The position numbers were made by a program, and so were the translations under genes. From NCBI GenBank assembly GCA_030549495.1, contig JAUIRK010000567.1:474501-538500 (forward strand): 64,000 nucleotides of DNA. Reading direction: 5' to 3'. The notes under the pieces were generated by a model. The model saw only the letters and a program-made list of their open reading frames with translations. It was not told the origin of the DNA and did no database searches. This DNA comes from Nectonema munidae (Eukaryota > Nematomorpha > Nectonematoida > Nectonematidae). This document shows positions 1-12,348 of this stretch, in pieces. Every line of letters starts with the position of its first letter. The first letter of the stretch is position 1.

Positions 1-835
1 ACTCCCTTGATTGTGACAAATCAATCCAATTTTGAAAGAATTGACATTACCTATATTGTCATTGTTGTCTGAATGGAGTATAGAGTGGGATTTGAACACC
101 AATCTTCAAAAGTGTTATGATCTTCAAATTGGTAAAACTAAAGACATTTCCTTTTACATTGGTGGTGCACGACTAAAGCCATTTACCAAATGATTCAGAT
201 TTCTCTTTCAAAGATCACGTGTTTTATGCTGTGAAAAAGCCTATTCCTTACTTCATATGTTTAAAAACACTTTTATCTTGTATGATAGAGAAGTTGCCTT
301 GAATCTTCATAAATCTTTAGTTAGACCCCTTCTTGAATATGGAAACGTAATTTTTGACAATTTCTCAATAACTAACATGAAAAATAGAGAAAGTGTAGAT
401 AGTTTTCACCAAGAATTCGAAAGAATTAGGTCATTTAGCGTAGGCTGAAAGGCTAAAAACCTAAATGAAATGACCACGACCTTTAACATTCTTCTGCATA
501 ATAATATATTGCCTGAATTCTCACAAAGAATCCCAAGGTCACACGCATTCAAATTTAAACCGGAAGCTTATCAAAACAAATACTGTCAGCGCTACTTTCT
601 TCAAGGAGCATATAACAAAGGAAATAACCTAGCTAATGACATCGTTCTTTCTCAAAGTGTTGTTGATATTTTCAAAAAGGAGCTAGACGACGCTTTATGG
701 AAAAATGAAAAATATGTTGTTATCTTAATTGAAAATTCTCAGATGCAATTTCGAAAGGCATTTGCGCCTTATTTTTTTATTGCTTAATAAAGTATGCTAT
801 CTTATGTTGTGTTATGTTATAACATTTTGAAATAT
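1..835 (+). mobile_element. LINE 3' end, copy A (CR1/Jockey-like reverse transcriptase C-terminus)
   Basis: Translations at 60-460 and 470-790 give the C-terminal part of a non-LTR retrotransposon ORF2. An LQIGKTKD-like block is followed by NLHKSLVRPLLEYGNVIF (LHKSLVRPLLEY is the usual RT thumb motif), then PRSHAFKFKPEAYQNKY and a degraded FF..R..Y..WN.LP-type tail. Frames are interrupted, so it is a dead copy, and it is cut by the window start. The 3' end has TTGCTTAATAAA followed by TTATG-type short repeats, the same tail as copies B and C. Protein similarity to copy B is only moderate, so A is an older insertion or another subfamily. Confidence 0.8.
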
Positions 836-1044
836 AACAGATTAGTTTTAACATTTCTATAATAATACTACTTTCAATATATGTAAATTGACAGCTTTCA
901 CTCAATTTTTAGGGTAAAAAAATATTTACAATATTTTTTGTCATCAATACCTATACTATATGTTAAAGATATGGAGAACTTAAAAATCTTTAGTTTTTAG
1001 GAACATTTTCCAGTAAGATACTTTACCTCATTGAAAGTAAATTT

Positions 1045-1790
1045 ACTACTTTTTAACCTTTTTAACCTTTTTAACCAAGTTGAAAAGCATAATGATCTAG
1101 GATTAATCGTTGATTCAAAGTTTTGTTTCTCTGATCATGTATTGCACGTTGTCAAGAAAGCCTTCACTATTCTACACATGTTGAACAATACCTTCATCTT
1201 ATCTGAAATCGAAATTTCTCTGTATTTATACAAATCTTTAGTCAGACCTGTTCTGGAATACGCAAATGTAATTTTTGGAAGTTCATCAATTATCAACATC
1301 AGAAAAATAGAAAAGGTTCAAAAAGTATTCACAAAGCACTTGAAAGGAATGCAAAATTTATGTTATATTGAAAGACTTCAAAAGATTGACCTGCCTTCTT
1401 TATATTATCGAAGCCTGAGAAATGAAATGATATCAATATTTAATATCGTAAAAGGAAATATGAAGTTTGATGAGAAAGTTTTCTGAATATTCGAAGAGAA
1501 TTTCCAGATCACACTTGCTGAAGTTTGCACCTGAATCCTTTCAAAGTAAGTATAGAAGCAGATATTTAATCCAAAGAGCATACAATCACTGGAATGGCTT
1601 ACCTAATGAAGTTGTTAACTCAATTACTGTGAAAGAATTTGAAAAAAAACTCGATGAATTTTGGAAAGACAAAAGATTTGCCGTTCGTTCAAAAATACGC
1701 TATATTTGATGCAATTCTCATAGGCTGCTAGCCTCTTTAAATTGCTTAATAAACTTATGTTAAACTTATGTTATGTTACTGAAATGGTAT
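1045..1790 (+). mobile_element. LINE 3' end, copy B (CR1/Jockey-like)
   Basis: Reading 1,080-1,485 gives DLGLIVDSKFCFSDH, then YKSLVRPVLEYANVIF, then IEKVQKVFTKHLKG and ERLQKIDLPSLYYRSLRNEM, which is the standard order at the C-terminus of CR1/Jockey-type ORF2. The frame shifts near 1,480 and continues as ISRSHLLKFAPESFQSKY and AYNHWNGLPNEVV to about 1,709. The 3' tail is TTGCTTAATAAAC plus TTATGTT repeats. The 5' side is truncated, as is usual for target-primed insertions. The last ~330 bases are almost identical to copy C at 20,975-21,345, so this subfamily was active fairly recently. Confidence 0.85.
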
Positions 1791-1799
1791 TTTAATTAC

Positions 1800-4585
1800 C
1801 AAGAATAATCAAGGTATGCGTTGTAGCAGTAACCGTTTAAAGTAGTTAGAGGACCACTTTTTGTTTTTAGTGTGTCACTTCCATCAGTCGTGATTATTTT
1901 CAACTTTGTTATGTGCACTTTAGAGCGGGGTGGAGAGAATAACGGTATACGAGAACCCTGGGATTACGGATCCTTTACTTTTAAGTATTGGATATAACTA
2001 TTTTGCATAATGTCTACTAGTTTAGTCAGTAAAAGAAATTTTTGGCTTAGCAGTTTCTTCTTTTTGGATATAGACTATTTTAAAACCTTCTCTTGTAAAC
2101 ATTATCTCATTGATTAACAGTGAATTGGGAAGAAAGAAAAGTTTTCAAAATTTTACGCAAATTCAGAGCTGTTGGAAGTCATAGTGGTCAAGATTTATGT
2201 TACACTAATTTCTGAAAAAGACTTTTTACTGCCAATTCTGTTATCTTTTATATATTCTACATCATATATTCAATGACCGAACTCCACTTCATCTATGAAT
2301 TCACATCATTTTTGTGTGTGTTTTACGGAAAGTCAGCTTTTTAACATCGGGTTGAGCGTCTTTTAAGCGTTTTGTTCCCATCAACCTCCTGAAATGTCTG
2401 TACATTTTCGTGAAGATTTATAACAAGCTTATTATTGCAAATGAAAATATGTCAATCTAAAATGAACTAGGAAAAACATAATACTATTTCTCCATATCAT
2501 CGTTAGAAGAGATGTACATCTCTAAGATACAATAAAGTAATGACATATTAAAGTTAACTTGGTTTGATGATATCAACTCAACAAGGGCCTGTTTACGTTT
2601 ACGCTGTGATTGTAGAATTTCTGATTTCTTGATAAAATAGGTTTCTCAAAAAAAAATTAAAATGTAAAATTGAGGATTTTCAAGACACCAAATTGACTAT
2701 GAACACCCATATGGAGAAATGAAAAGTAAAACTAATTTGTTAGAAGCTCTTAAAAACCCTTGAAGTCTGAAGAAACGAGAAGAAATCTCGACACAGAACC
2801 TCTAAGCAAAAAAGAAAAAAAATGTTAAAACATAGAGTTGAGCTCCTAATCTTTGAATTCAAAGTTTTAACTCTAAAAATATCATATATATGTATATATA
2901 TATAAGTATAGTTAAGAGTTTTTATTAGGAACCCTCCTCCTACATCCAAAACGGGAAAAAAGCTGTCAATTAAACTTTCAATCTTACGCTCCAAAAGATC
3001 TAAGCTTTTTTGAAGAAGGCAGATTTCGAAATAAAAAAGTAAAGTAATGAAAAAAAGTAAAAAAAAGTTGTATTTAAATGTTTTATCCTTTCTCCGAACT
3101 TGCAAATATTTTTAAATAAATACTCAAAGAGTATGTAATTCTAGTTTGCCTCTAGAAAACTTTTCTTAGAGGTCAGACTTAGAATTCTACTATACCAAAA
3201 TAACGGGTGTACAATATGGAATATATAAATTTCATTCCCCTTTCATTTTATTACATGCAGTTATAAAAATGAAGTAATCAATCAGTACAAGGACTTCAAG
3301 CAAAATACGAAAGAATACGAGGAAAGTTAAGAGGCGTTAGCTCTCTATCTCGTTAAGATATTTCAATAAATACAATAAATATTTTAATATAAAGTTTTGC
3401 AAGATGAAACTTTTAACTTTATGGAAGAAGAAGAAGAAGAAGAAAGAAATCTTTCAGTCTTGAATCGTACATATGAAATATGGGACTGAAAATAATTATA
3501 AACAAATATATTCAAGCGACAGTAGGGATTCCTTAATCTTAAAAATAATTTCGTGTTTTACGAAATGGTATATTCTACTTATTTGTGAGATCACAAGAAA
3601 AATCAATTTTTAAAATTTTCAAAAATTCATCTCCATACTCTCAAATCTCGTAGTTGTGAATATCTGAAGAATATCATTGATTATATTGTTTAGAAAAAAT
3701 ATGAAGAAGTGTGCTGAAGTTATGGCTTTCACCGAAACTATCCGCTTCGTGACAAAGGAATAGAAAAACCGATCAAACGTTTGGAAATATTAATCAAGTA
3801 TTGATTTGCAAAACAATCTTACTGTGTCTTCTAAGCCTAAAAAGATGTATTAAATTTTTCTTTGAAGTTTAGCGTCCTTTCAGCATAAACATTTTTATTG
3901 CATGCACTAACAACACAATATTTCTTTTTAATGAGAAAGTAGTTTAATCGCCTTAACTTGCTTAGAATGTTCAATTTCCCCAAAATAAGGATGTTCTTTA
4001 TACATGATAAGGACAAAATTTCACTCAAATTTTCACATTTTCATTTGTCGTATTTACAAATTTCACATTAGATGCAATAGACAAAACATTTTGCGTGTTC
4101 AGTAATCCTAAAAGAATATTCTTCATACTTGTTGAGTTTTTTTAAGTTTTAAATTTTTTTATTTGTTAAGTTACCTATCCGAGCTTATAGTATCTTTCTC
4201 ATCTAATTTTTTATATTTTTAAAAAAAAATTTTTTTTTTCTTCCATAAATAATATCACTTGCATTGCCATCAAGCAATTTATGCATGTTATTTTTGTCCT
4301 CGTTAAATGGGGTGCGAACCTGAACCTTTTTTCATAACTTCACAACTAAACATTTTTCTCAAACATCTTAACATTTTTTCGGTCTAATATTTTTTATATT
4401 TTTATATATTATCATTTGTTATAAAAATTTTTTTTTACTTTTTATTATTTTAAGCTTATATACTGAAATAATACAAAATTTATTTTTAAACCTTAAAATG
4501 TCACCTGGTGGAGTTTCTTAGTACATTTTTACCCAAATGACGATATAAAATCTGACTAAATAACTAATGATCTAAATTCACTAAA
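1800..4585. other. AT-rich intergenic stretch without recognisable genes
   Basis: Only short, low-complexity open frames occur here. I see an alternating TA tract near 2,880-2,905, a GAA microsatellite at about 3,425-3,445, and A/T runs around 4,215-4,240. No domain or splice-supported gene was recognised on either strand. Confidence 0.5.
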
Positions 4586-4591
4586 CTTTGT

Positions 4592-4662
4592 TGGCAGATG
4601 GCCTAGTTATGAGAGCGTAGAACCTCGATCCAGATGGTCTGGGTTCGATTCCAGATCGTGAC
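4592..4662 (+). repeat. tRNA-like sequence, probable SINE head or tRNA pseudogene
   Basis: An A-box-like TGGCCTAGTTATGAG starts at 4,599. A near-perfect B box GGTTCGATTCC lies at 4,642-4,652, with the 43-base spacing of a tRNA internal Pol III promoter. The T stem TCTGG/CCAGA pairs, but the would-be acceptor arms (TGGCAGA and TCGTGAC) and the anticodon stem do not. It is therefore not a working tRNA. A tRNA-derived SINE 5' region is the best reading; the body downstream is not recognised. Confidence 0.5.
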
Positions 4663-4797
4663 TATCCTACCATCTATCCAATTATCCAAGAATATTCTTC
4701 CTTCTCACTGAATTATCTAACGTCCTTCCTCTAACTAATAATAACTTATATTCACTATACTTAATTAAAGTAACTTAAAAATTTTAACTAACCAACC

Positions 4798-5024
4798 TTA
4801 ATTTTAATTAGGGGTCAATTGACCCAACTTGGTATAATTAGTGATATTGACCTTCTGAGATCATAAATCAAAACATTCTAAAATAAAAAGTTAATAAAAA
4901 GTTTTTTAATAGTAAAAAAATCAAGTCCAAAAATTTCAAAAAATTCAAGAAAAAGACTTTCTGTTATATGAGCTTTTAGTTTCACAAAGAGGTCAATTGA
5001 CCCCTCTAGTAGTTCTAGGGTTAA
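4798..5024. mobile_element. Short piggyBac-like MITE (TTAA ends)
   Basis: The segment begins and ends with TTAA. Both ends carry the sub-terminal palindrome GGTCAATTGACC. The right end reads CTAGTAGTTCTAGGG-TTAA, that is, TTAA-CCCTAGAAC inverted, which is the classic piggyBac terminal form. The left end is weaker. It has no coding capacity and is about 227 bp long. Confidence 0.5.
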
Positions 5025-5448
5025 AAAAATGGGATTTTAGATAAACTTTGTCTGAAATTAAATTTTGAGATTATATGAAGTTGGTTTAATCAAATATAAG
5101 TGTACTTCAATGCTGCTTATAACTGAGAATGATGGCCCATATCTGCGTTAGACGATAGAGATAATGAATCTATAGGGTGTTCTTCGTTTGGCACTAAAAC
5201 ATAAATTTATTACTTACTTATTTACTAAATAGAAATGAATGATTGATTTGAATGAAAAATTGTTAGAAAAAATTGAACACTTTATTTTTCAAAGGAAACT
5301 CCGATATTTGCTTGCAATCTTTTGCGTTCTTTCTACTACCATATTTTTTTTTGATAAAGGAATTTAAATTGGGAAATATATCATCTGACTTTTCTTCAAC
5401 CTATAAAGTCTCAAATTTTCTTCTTTATCATATATAGGATTTTTAGTT

Positions 5449-5605
5449 TCACAATTGACGTCAACTAAAAGGGGGGGGGGGGGGGTATCCAAAGTTGACA
5501 TAAGTCGATTTTGTTAAGTGATGATATATCTAAAAGTTGACATGAGGGGGGGGGGGGGGGGGGGGGGGTTGAAATTTATCAAAAAAAGGTTGACGTCAAT
5601 TGTGA
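5449..5605. mobile_element. 157-bp foldback element with 17-bp perfect inverted ends and long G runs
   Basis: TCACAATTGACGTCAAC at 5,449-5,465 is the exact reverse complement of 5,589-5,605. The interior holds a 15-G run (5,471-5,485) and a 23-G run (5,546-5,568), plus two GTTGACAT-type repeats. There is no coding capacity. It is a MITE by structure; no clear target duplication was seen, so the superfamily is undetermined. Confidence 0.65.
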
Positions 5606-5609
5606 ACGA

Positions 5610-7460
5610 CCCCAGCATTTGTCGGTTGGCTTAGTTTTGTTGAAGCAATGGTTAGTTCACGAGCACGCAATCCAGACCACTAGTCAAGTTTTAGGAAAAA
5701 TATTTAGTGCCATTATCAGCAATATATCACTGAGTAAAAGAAGCCAATAAAAACTAAAGATTTTCAGTCGATATCACTTTCCCTTGCTTGAAGATCCTTT
5801 TGCAAAGAGAGTGCGAGAAACTTTGGTCAAGGCTTGAGAACATTTTGCCATATGGAATGGAAACAGAAATGCCTTTTTGTCGGGAACGAATCGAGAAGAT
5901 AATTTAACTCTGCGCGATTTCATAACATTTTTTTTAAGAATCCGCTAACTGCTATTTGCCTTTATGAATAACAATTAAAATCAAGAAAAAGAAGTTAATC
6001 ATTATGTATAATTATATCTATGAATAGAATTGCTTAAATATAAAGCAAATTAAGTAAAAGTTAAAGCTGAATTACAGTATTTTCTTTATTTCAAATTTTA
6101 CGGTTTATCTTTGTCAGAACCAAATTTTTCAAAACTTAACTTGATGTATTGCTGAATAGTAAATTGGTTTTTTGTTATTCCTCCGTTTCAAAAATTTAGT
6201 TCTATGAAACAATTTTTAGCGCCGCTTCAGAAACTCTATATTGACATTTACGCACACTTGGATGGAGAATACTTTTTACAGCACACCCACACGCCTCCTA
6301 AAAGCTGTTCTTTGTTCAAACTTCTGTATACGCCGCTATCAAAATATCAAGGAATAAATCTAGTTGGAATCAGGAAAGACAATGACGATCTAAGATTGCT
6401 TCGCACTTAGAATGTTCGCACTGTGGTATATTTCCTTTCATTTTTGAATAAGTCGTTTCAACTTCACACGCTTGCTCACTCACAAAATAGACATACATTG
6501 TATTGGTAGCTTTTCAATGTGCTGCTGAAAATGATGATTATTATTATCATCATTATTATTATTATTGATGACATGTTTATGTCTTGCCAATTTTCAATAA
6601 TGAAAGCTAATTGCTTCGAAAGAGGGAAAAGAAGAACTCGACAACGCACGATTTCTAGCAAAGGTGCCACATCACACAACAATGGAATACAAATTGCGAG
6701 ATTTGTGTGAGTCTAATCGATTTCTCCAATTCCAAGATGAATGCGTGTGCTGCTGATGCATGCTGGACAACAACACCCATTCATCATACATGTCCTCACT
6801 CCTTTGCTTGAGGAACAACGTCTTCATGCATGCACTGACAGGTGACGTCAACACGACAACAGCCAATCACATCGTTCTAAAAAGCATTTTAATTAATGCC
6901 ACATTTTGCTGCTTGTATCAAGGCCTGGACCGAGGATCAAACAGATCTTTTTTAAGTCAATCAAATACTTAAATAAATCAAATACTTTCATCCCTGAATC
7001 TAAAAATGCCAGAACTGAGATATACATAAAAAATCACATTCTTTGTCATGCTAAAATACTTAATGTCAAGCAAGCATTAATTTGTGTGATATTGGCAGGA
7101 ATCGTGATTCGAACATCGCGTTTAATACTTTTCATTTTTTTTATAAACGTAAACGCCATTTTTTGTTTACTTCTTACTTATACAAATTTCGCGTCCTCAA
7201 AAAACTTAGAAAAAAGTGCATTTTTTACATTTCTAACGATAACAAAAGTATTTATTACTCTCATCTCAAGTTATATCAAAATCAAATACTTCAAACGCAA
7301 ATAAAATTTTTTATATGATAAAATATTCAATAAAAACTTGAAAATTTTAGCCAACTTTAAAAAATTCTTGATTCTGAGCTGCTTCTCTATTTAAGGACGG
7401 GTTTCCTTTTTCATATTTGTAATCTGCATGTTTTTATAATACCTATTTTTATTTATTAAC
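5610..7460. other. Intergenic, no recognised gene
   Basis: Short open frames exist (for example 6,204-6,410, 6,760-6,972 and 6,906-7,304), but none shows a known domain, codon bias or splice context. There is an ATT/ATC microsatellite at 6,535-6,570. Frames on opposite strands overlap heavily between 6,470 and 6,970, which argues against any one being real. Confidence 0.45.
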
Positions 7461-7465
7461 TGTTC

Positions 7466-8872
7466 GCTTTGCTAATGAAGATGTCTCATAGAGAATATAA
7501 AAATTCTCCAGATATCTTTTGTTATGGGTGTGGGTATTATATTGGAAAAACAGATAATACACAAAATCAGTTCAAATTTATTGATTGAATATCAACTATA
7601 TTTTACAAGGCTTATGGATGACCAAGGCAAATCGTGCCCGACACATGTACTATGCGGTATTTTTGTTCAACCCTGGAAGGATGGTTGAAGAGGTGAAAAA
7701 CAATGCCTTTTGGAATCCGCAGAATATGTAGAAAGCCTTAATTAATTATTTTAATCATTGCTACATCTGTATGATTGATATGTCAAAGTATGGAAAAGTA
7801 AAAGGTATAGACAAGCGCCTCAACATTCAGATATACCATCAACCTCCTGTTTTACATGATAGCACTTTATCTATAACGCTACCCAAATAAATTTGACAAA
7901 ATATTTGACAAATCTGAAACGTTATCAAGCAGTAGCAAAGAAATTGGGAAAGATTTCGAAACTGAATCCACTTCAGAACCTCACTTTCCAATATCTGTTT
8001 ACAGAAATAGTGTAAAATATTTTTTAATGTATGTAATCAACTTTGTTATTGTCAAGATATGTTTGGATTGTTCACTGCAAATTGGACTGGAACATAATTC
8101 TAAATAATAGCGTTCATTTATAATACCTCAACTATGGGAGTCTTGAAACAGTTTTGCTTCCTAATGAAAACAAATGCGCATCTTTACTTTTGCACATTCG
8201 GTTTTAGAAAAGAAAACATATTATGAGGTTAAACAACTCCTTGGAAGTATGAAATACTCTCAATTCTAATAGGAGATTTGTGAAGATCGTATAAATGTTT
8301 TTTTGCTTGACTTGCAAGGACCTTACACAAAACATTAGTGTTTTCTTTGTTCATGGAATAGCAGAGCTGACAGTGATCTTTATAAAAAAGTTGATTGGCC
8401 ACTGCGAGTAGGACTTCAGCCAGGAATGTTAAATGTATTCAGACAACTTTTAGTAGATCCCAACAAAGTTCTATTGCCTCCACTTCATATCAAGTTGGGT
8501 CTAGTTAAACAGTTTAACTGGTTTTTTAACTATTGATTATGAAGGTAAAACATTTCAAGAGATTCCTTTAATTATTGGACCAGAAATAAATGCCATGAAC
8601 AAATCGAAGAATTTAGAAGCAATGACCAAGATTGAAAAAGAAGCTTGTTTGCCTTTTGGTGTTGTAATCTGCGGATTTCTCGGAAATAAAAAGATATATT
8701 TATTTTTTCCTTTGTCAGAGAAGAGCATAGCGAAAGATTTCATCAGGGCATTTCCAACGATAGAAAAAAGAAATAAAGGACAATGGAACACGTTTATGAT
8801 TGGAGATTGCATATGGTCTCTAGTTAGAAAAGATAAAAACATTTCCTTCAGAAAATCTAGATTTTACTTTTA
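7466..8872 (+). pseudogene. Decayed copy of a repetitive transposase-like gene family (copy 1)
   Basis: Translation pieces follow the same order as the better copy at 60,307-61,930. An N-terminal Cys pair (FCYGCG) comes first, then a second Cys block ending in IQIYHQPP, then VLLPPLHIKLGLVKQF near 8,470-8,515 and IIGPEINAM near 8,575. The C-terminal ERFHQGIS and GQWNTFMIGDCIWSL blocks follow near 8,730-8,825. I know this order from multicopy uncharacterised arthropod proteins with LPPLHIKLGLMK and GERFHQDI motifs, probably transposon-borne. The reading frame is broken repeatedly and parts are missing. The biochemical function is unknown; no capsid or RT domain is seen. Confidence 0.6.
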
Positions 8873-9150
8873 ATTAAAAAAAAACTGTATTGAACATTTC
8901 AAATTAAATGTTCAATACATTTAAATTTAATTTTCAATTAATTTAAATTATTTTAATAACTTAAAAACTTCTCAAAACAATAAATTGAGCTAAAGATTGA
9001 ATAAAATCTGAAAGTGTTTTTAAATAAAAAAAGTATCGATGTTATGCTAAAACAAATATTATATTTGAGATCAACGGTTGCTAAACGCATTTCCAACATA
9101 AACATAAAGCTCTCACGTCCTATTGGAACTTTCACATTTTACTTTCTTAA

Positions 9151-9482
9151 CAGGCCCGTAGCTAAGACTTTTCAATTGGGAGGGCTGGAAAAAATTTTGG
9201 AAGGGGGGGGGGGGTTAAATATTTTCACAAATTTTTTTTGGTACTTATGGGTTATCTTTCCCCCATTCAAAAAAATTTTTTTTAGTAAATTACTGAAAAA
9301 ATTTTAAAGTGGGAGGGAGATAACTAATAAGTACCAAATTTTTATATATAGTCTAAAAATAAACCATTTTTTGAACCCTTTATTGATATTGAAATATATT
9401 AGGTTGGGGGGGGGGCTCTGAATCTGAGTTGGGGGGGGGGGGGGGGCTTAGCCCCCTCCTGCCTTCGCTGGCTACGGGCCTG
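9151..9482. mobile_element. MITE with CAGGCCCGTAGC inverted ends
   Basis: CAGGCCCGTAGC starts at 9,151 and its reverse complement GCTACGGGCCTG ends at 9,482. The flanks TTTCTTAA and ACTCTTAA agree at 6 of 8 positions, like a degraded 8-bp target duplication of a hAT-type element. The interior is non-coding and G-rich, with runs of 12, 10 and 16 G at 9,203, 9,406 and 9,431. Confidence 0.7.
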
Positions 9483-9489
9483 ACTCTTA

Positions 9490-12015
9490 AGTGTTAGGGG
9501 GAGGGTGAAAGTAATATAATGTCCCGATCAGGTCAAATAAAAAACTTGTTGTACAAAATCATATGAACTATATACCTTCAAATTTCGTGACTTTTCCTGA
9601 AATTTGATAACATATTCATGATCAAAAGTTAATATTTTTCAATAAAAATTTTGATATTATTGGTAGTTAATCTTATAAACTTTAACTTTGAAAAAATACA
9701 GACCTTCCCCACGACTTGTTGATAAAATTGTCCTCACCTTTTTATAAATATACAAAATGCAAGCAATCCTTCCCTTATAGGTATGGCTTGCTTTTTTAAC
9801 AATTCTGAAGCACTCTTTCTTTCCGAGCACCCAGTTCCAAAAGTGGTTGTTATCTAGCTATCTTTACTTCTACAATTTGCATTCTGAATGTCCTTTCTCG
9901 AATTGCTACGTGTGTAGGAAAAATAATCATATGTGACCGGCCAGCTCTATAGTTCTTGTTCCTTGTATTATTAACTCTTATATTTCGTTAGAATAACAGA
10001 ATATATCACTATTTATTAACTTTATACTCAACTGTGTATCCTTATATTCTTTTTGTTTTGTTTTTAGTTAAATTATTTTATTACCTGGTTAGCATCTTCT
10101 ATAGCGGATATTTTGGCGTTTGATGCCGACCTTCAAACGTCATTCTTGTGTTTTTCTCGTATATTTATTGCGTTTATAAATTATTATATATTGATCCCTT
10201 TTGGTGAAACTTTTTAAAAATAAAGATATATTATATTATTTAGTGTCTATATTAGATACTCTCTTGAAAAATTATAATGACATACACATAACATATTTAA
10301 TTTTATCAATAATAATGGCTATTTTTTTAGAAAATGTCAATCAAAATATATTTTTCAAATTTTAAATAAAATGTAAATTTATACATGAAATCAAGCTTTT
10401 TTTTGTTTCAACTCAGATTTTGCTATTAGGCTTTGAAAATCTCTGAAAATGTCGTACAACTTTTGCGGTTTTCATCTTAAAATTGTCTCTAAAACAGAAG
10501 AAAATATTTATATTTATCAGAAAGATATTTATACATATATTTTAAATAAAATATAGTATTTTATACTAAATTAAAAATGCTGATTTCATTTCTGAATTTC
10601 ATTTTTGCAATTAGAGTATAAAAACGTGCAAGATTAACAATCAAATTTGCTATTTCCGAAAAGCATGTTTAAGATTTACATTGGTTCTATAATTAAACAA
10701 AAATTTTCTTATAAATTTAGTTTTATGCCAATTTATTCTTTTAAACGCAATCATTGAAGAGGAATTAATTAAAATAAAAATTATATAAATTTATTAAATT
10801 TTTGATTTATCCCTAGCAACTGGATACATGATACATAGCCACTAAGACTCTTGAAAACTTAAATTTCTATACAGTTTCGAGCGCATAGCAATTTTATTTC
10901 TATAATTTTATTGATAAAAATCACTACTATATTTAAGATCGTTAATCAATATTTGATTAGGGATAAAAATGTTCTCTAAAGATATCCTTCAGATTTAAAA
11001 TAATTTTTTGCTAAATCAACTAAGCCCGTTTCATTTCTGTTCTTCGTTTTGGCCATTACACCTTAAAAATGTATGATAGTATCAAGCGTATTAGAGATGT
11101 ATGCCTGAAAAACAGTTTTTATTCCAAAAAAATCTTTTCTCTCAATTTTTTTTGAAAAATATTTATGTATTTGTTATATAGGATAAATACAATTTTTTTT
11201 AAATATATTTGTGTTTATTATACATCATGTTGAGTAGGAAATATTCTTCAGGAAAAAAAGAGAAAGAATGCTCGATATGAAATGTTTCAAATGTGAGCAT
11301 GAGAGAAGGAAGGCATCTGAAAGCACATTGAAAATAGAATACGATCATGAATTCACTTGCTTGCAAAGGATATCTGAAAATTTTGAAAAGACTAAAGCCA
11401 TAGATTCACTAAAAAAAATAACTAGTAATATTATTATTTGAATGGTAAAAAAGTGGTAAAGTTACCATTATTAACTAAAAAATGTTTGATAAGTGAATTA
11501 GATGCTTTCAATGTTATGAAATTATTATTATATTTAGATGGCGTTAATATGAGGACATTAATTCCAATATTTTAATAATTTCATAAAGTACCTTATTTTG
11601 CATTGTTTTATAGATATTTATAATTAAAATTACAAAAAAAATGTATACCCTATTTTTCAATGACAACTCGAAATAATTTTTTTAATTTGACAATTCCATC
11701 CACCTATTTATCAGTAAAATGCTGAAGGAACATTTGATTTTTTAAGAATTTTTTAGATTACGAATTATAATAACTTTATAAAGATTCATGGAGTCCAAAA
11801 ATTCGTGTTTATTTAAAAATAATTTTTTTTGAAACTGTACTTTTTATACATTATATTATTAAATTTTGTACATTTAATCAAAAATTAGTTAAATCTAAAA
11901 ATTTTCAGAATTTCACTTTTCAATGATTGCTAGACGTATCGAAATGATTAATATTTAATAGTAAAATAATTAACCTATATGTTTAAACTATAAGTAAAAT
12001 AATTCACTCAAAGTC
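9490..12015. other. AT-rich intergenic stretch, nothing recognised
   Basis: Very AT-rich DNA with dense stops in all frames. No domain, RNA gene or ordered repeat was recognised. Confidence 0.5.
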
Positions 12016-12019
12016 AATA

Positions 12020-12027
12020 GTGTAGAT
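12020..12027. repeat. 8-bp target-site duplication, left side of the hAT element
   Basis: GTGTAGAT here is repeated exactly at 21,533-21,540, directly outside the matching inverted ends of the hAT element. An 8-bp duplication is diagnostic of hAT insertion. Confidence 0.85.
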
Positions 12028-12348
12028 CACCCATGTCAAACATGTGGCCAACGGGTCTCATGCGATCCATTACAAGCAGATTTGCGGCCCACACAGGCGA
12101 TTTTAAGCAAGGATAGCTTAAACATTTCCACTACTTTTTAGGCACTCCTTTTACATTGAAACTACTTTAGCATCTCTCGCCTTATAAGCAACATATTTTA
12201 TTTTTTATTAAATTGCCTTTAATCTGAAAATATGAGTCGGGTATGAGGTTCTTTGTTTTATTCCGCTTTTATTAATATTATAAATATTTTTCGTTGTGTT
12301 GTTTTTTAATTTATTTTTTAATTTTTTAGATTGCACATCCTTTTTCAA

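Noticed and set aside
4592-4662. Functional tRNA gene
   Set aside because: The acceptor and anticodon stems do not pair, although A and B boxes are present.
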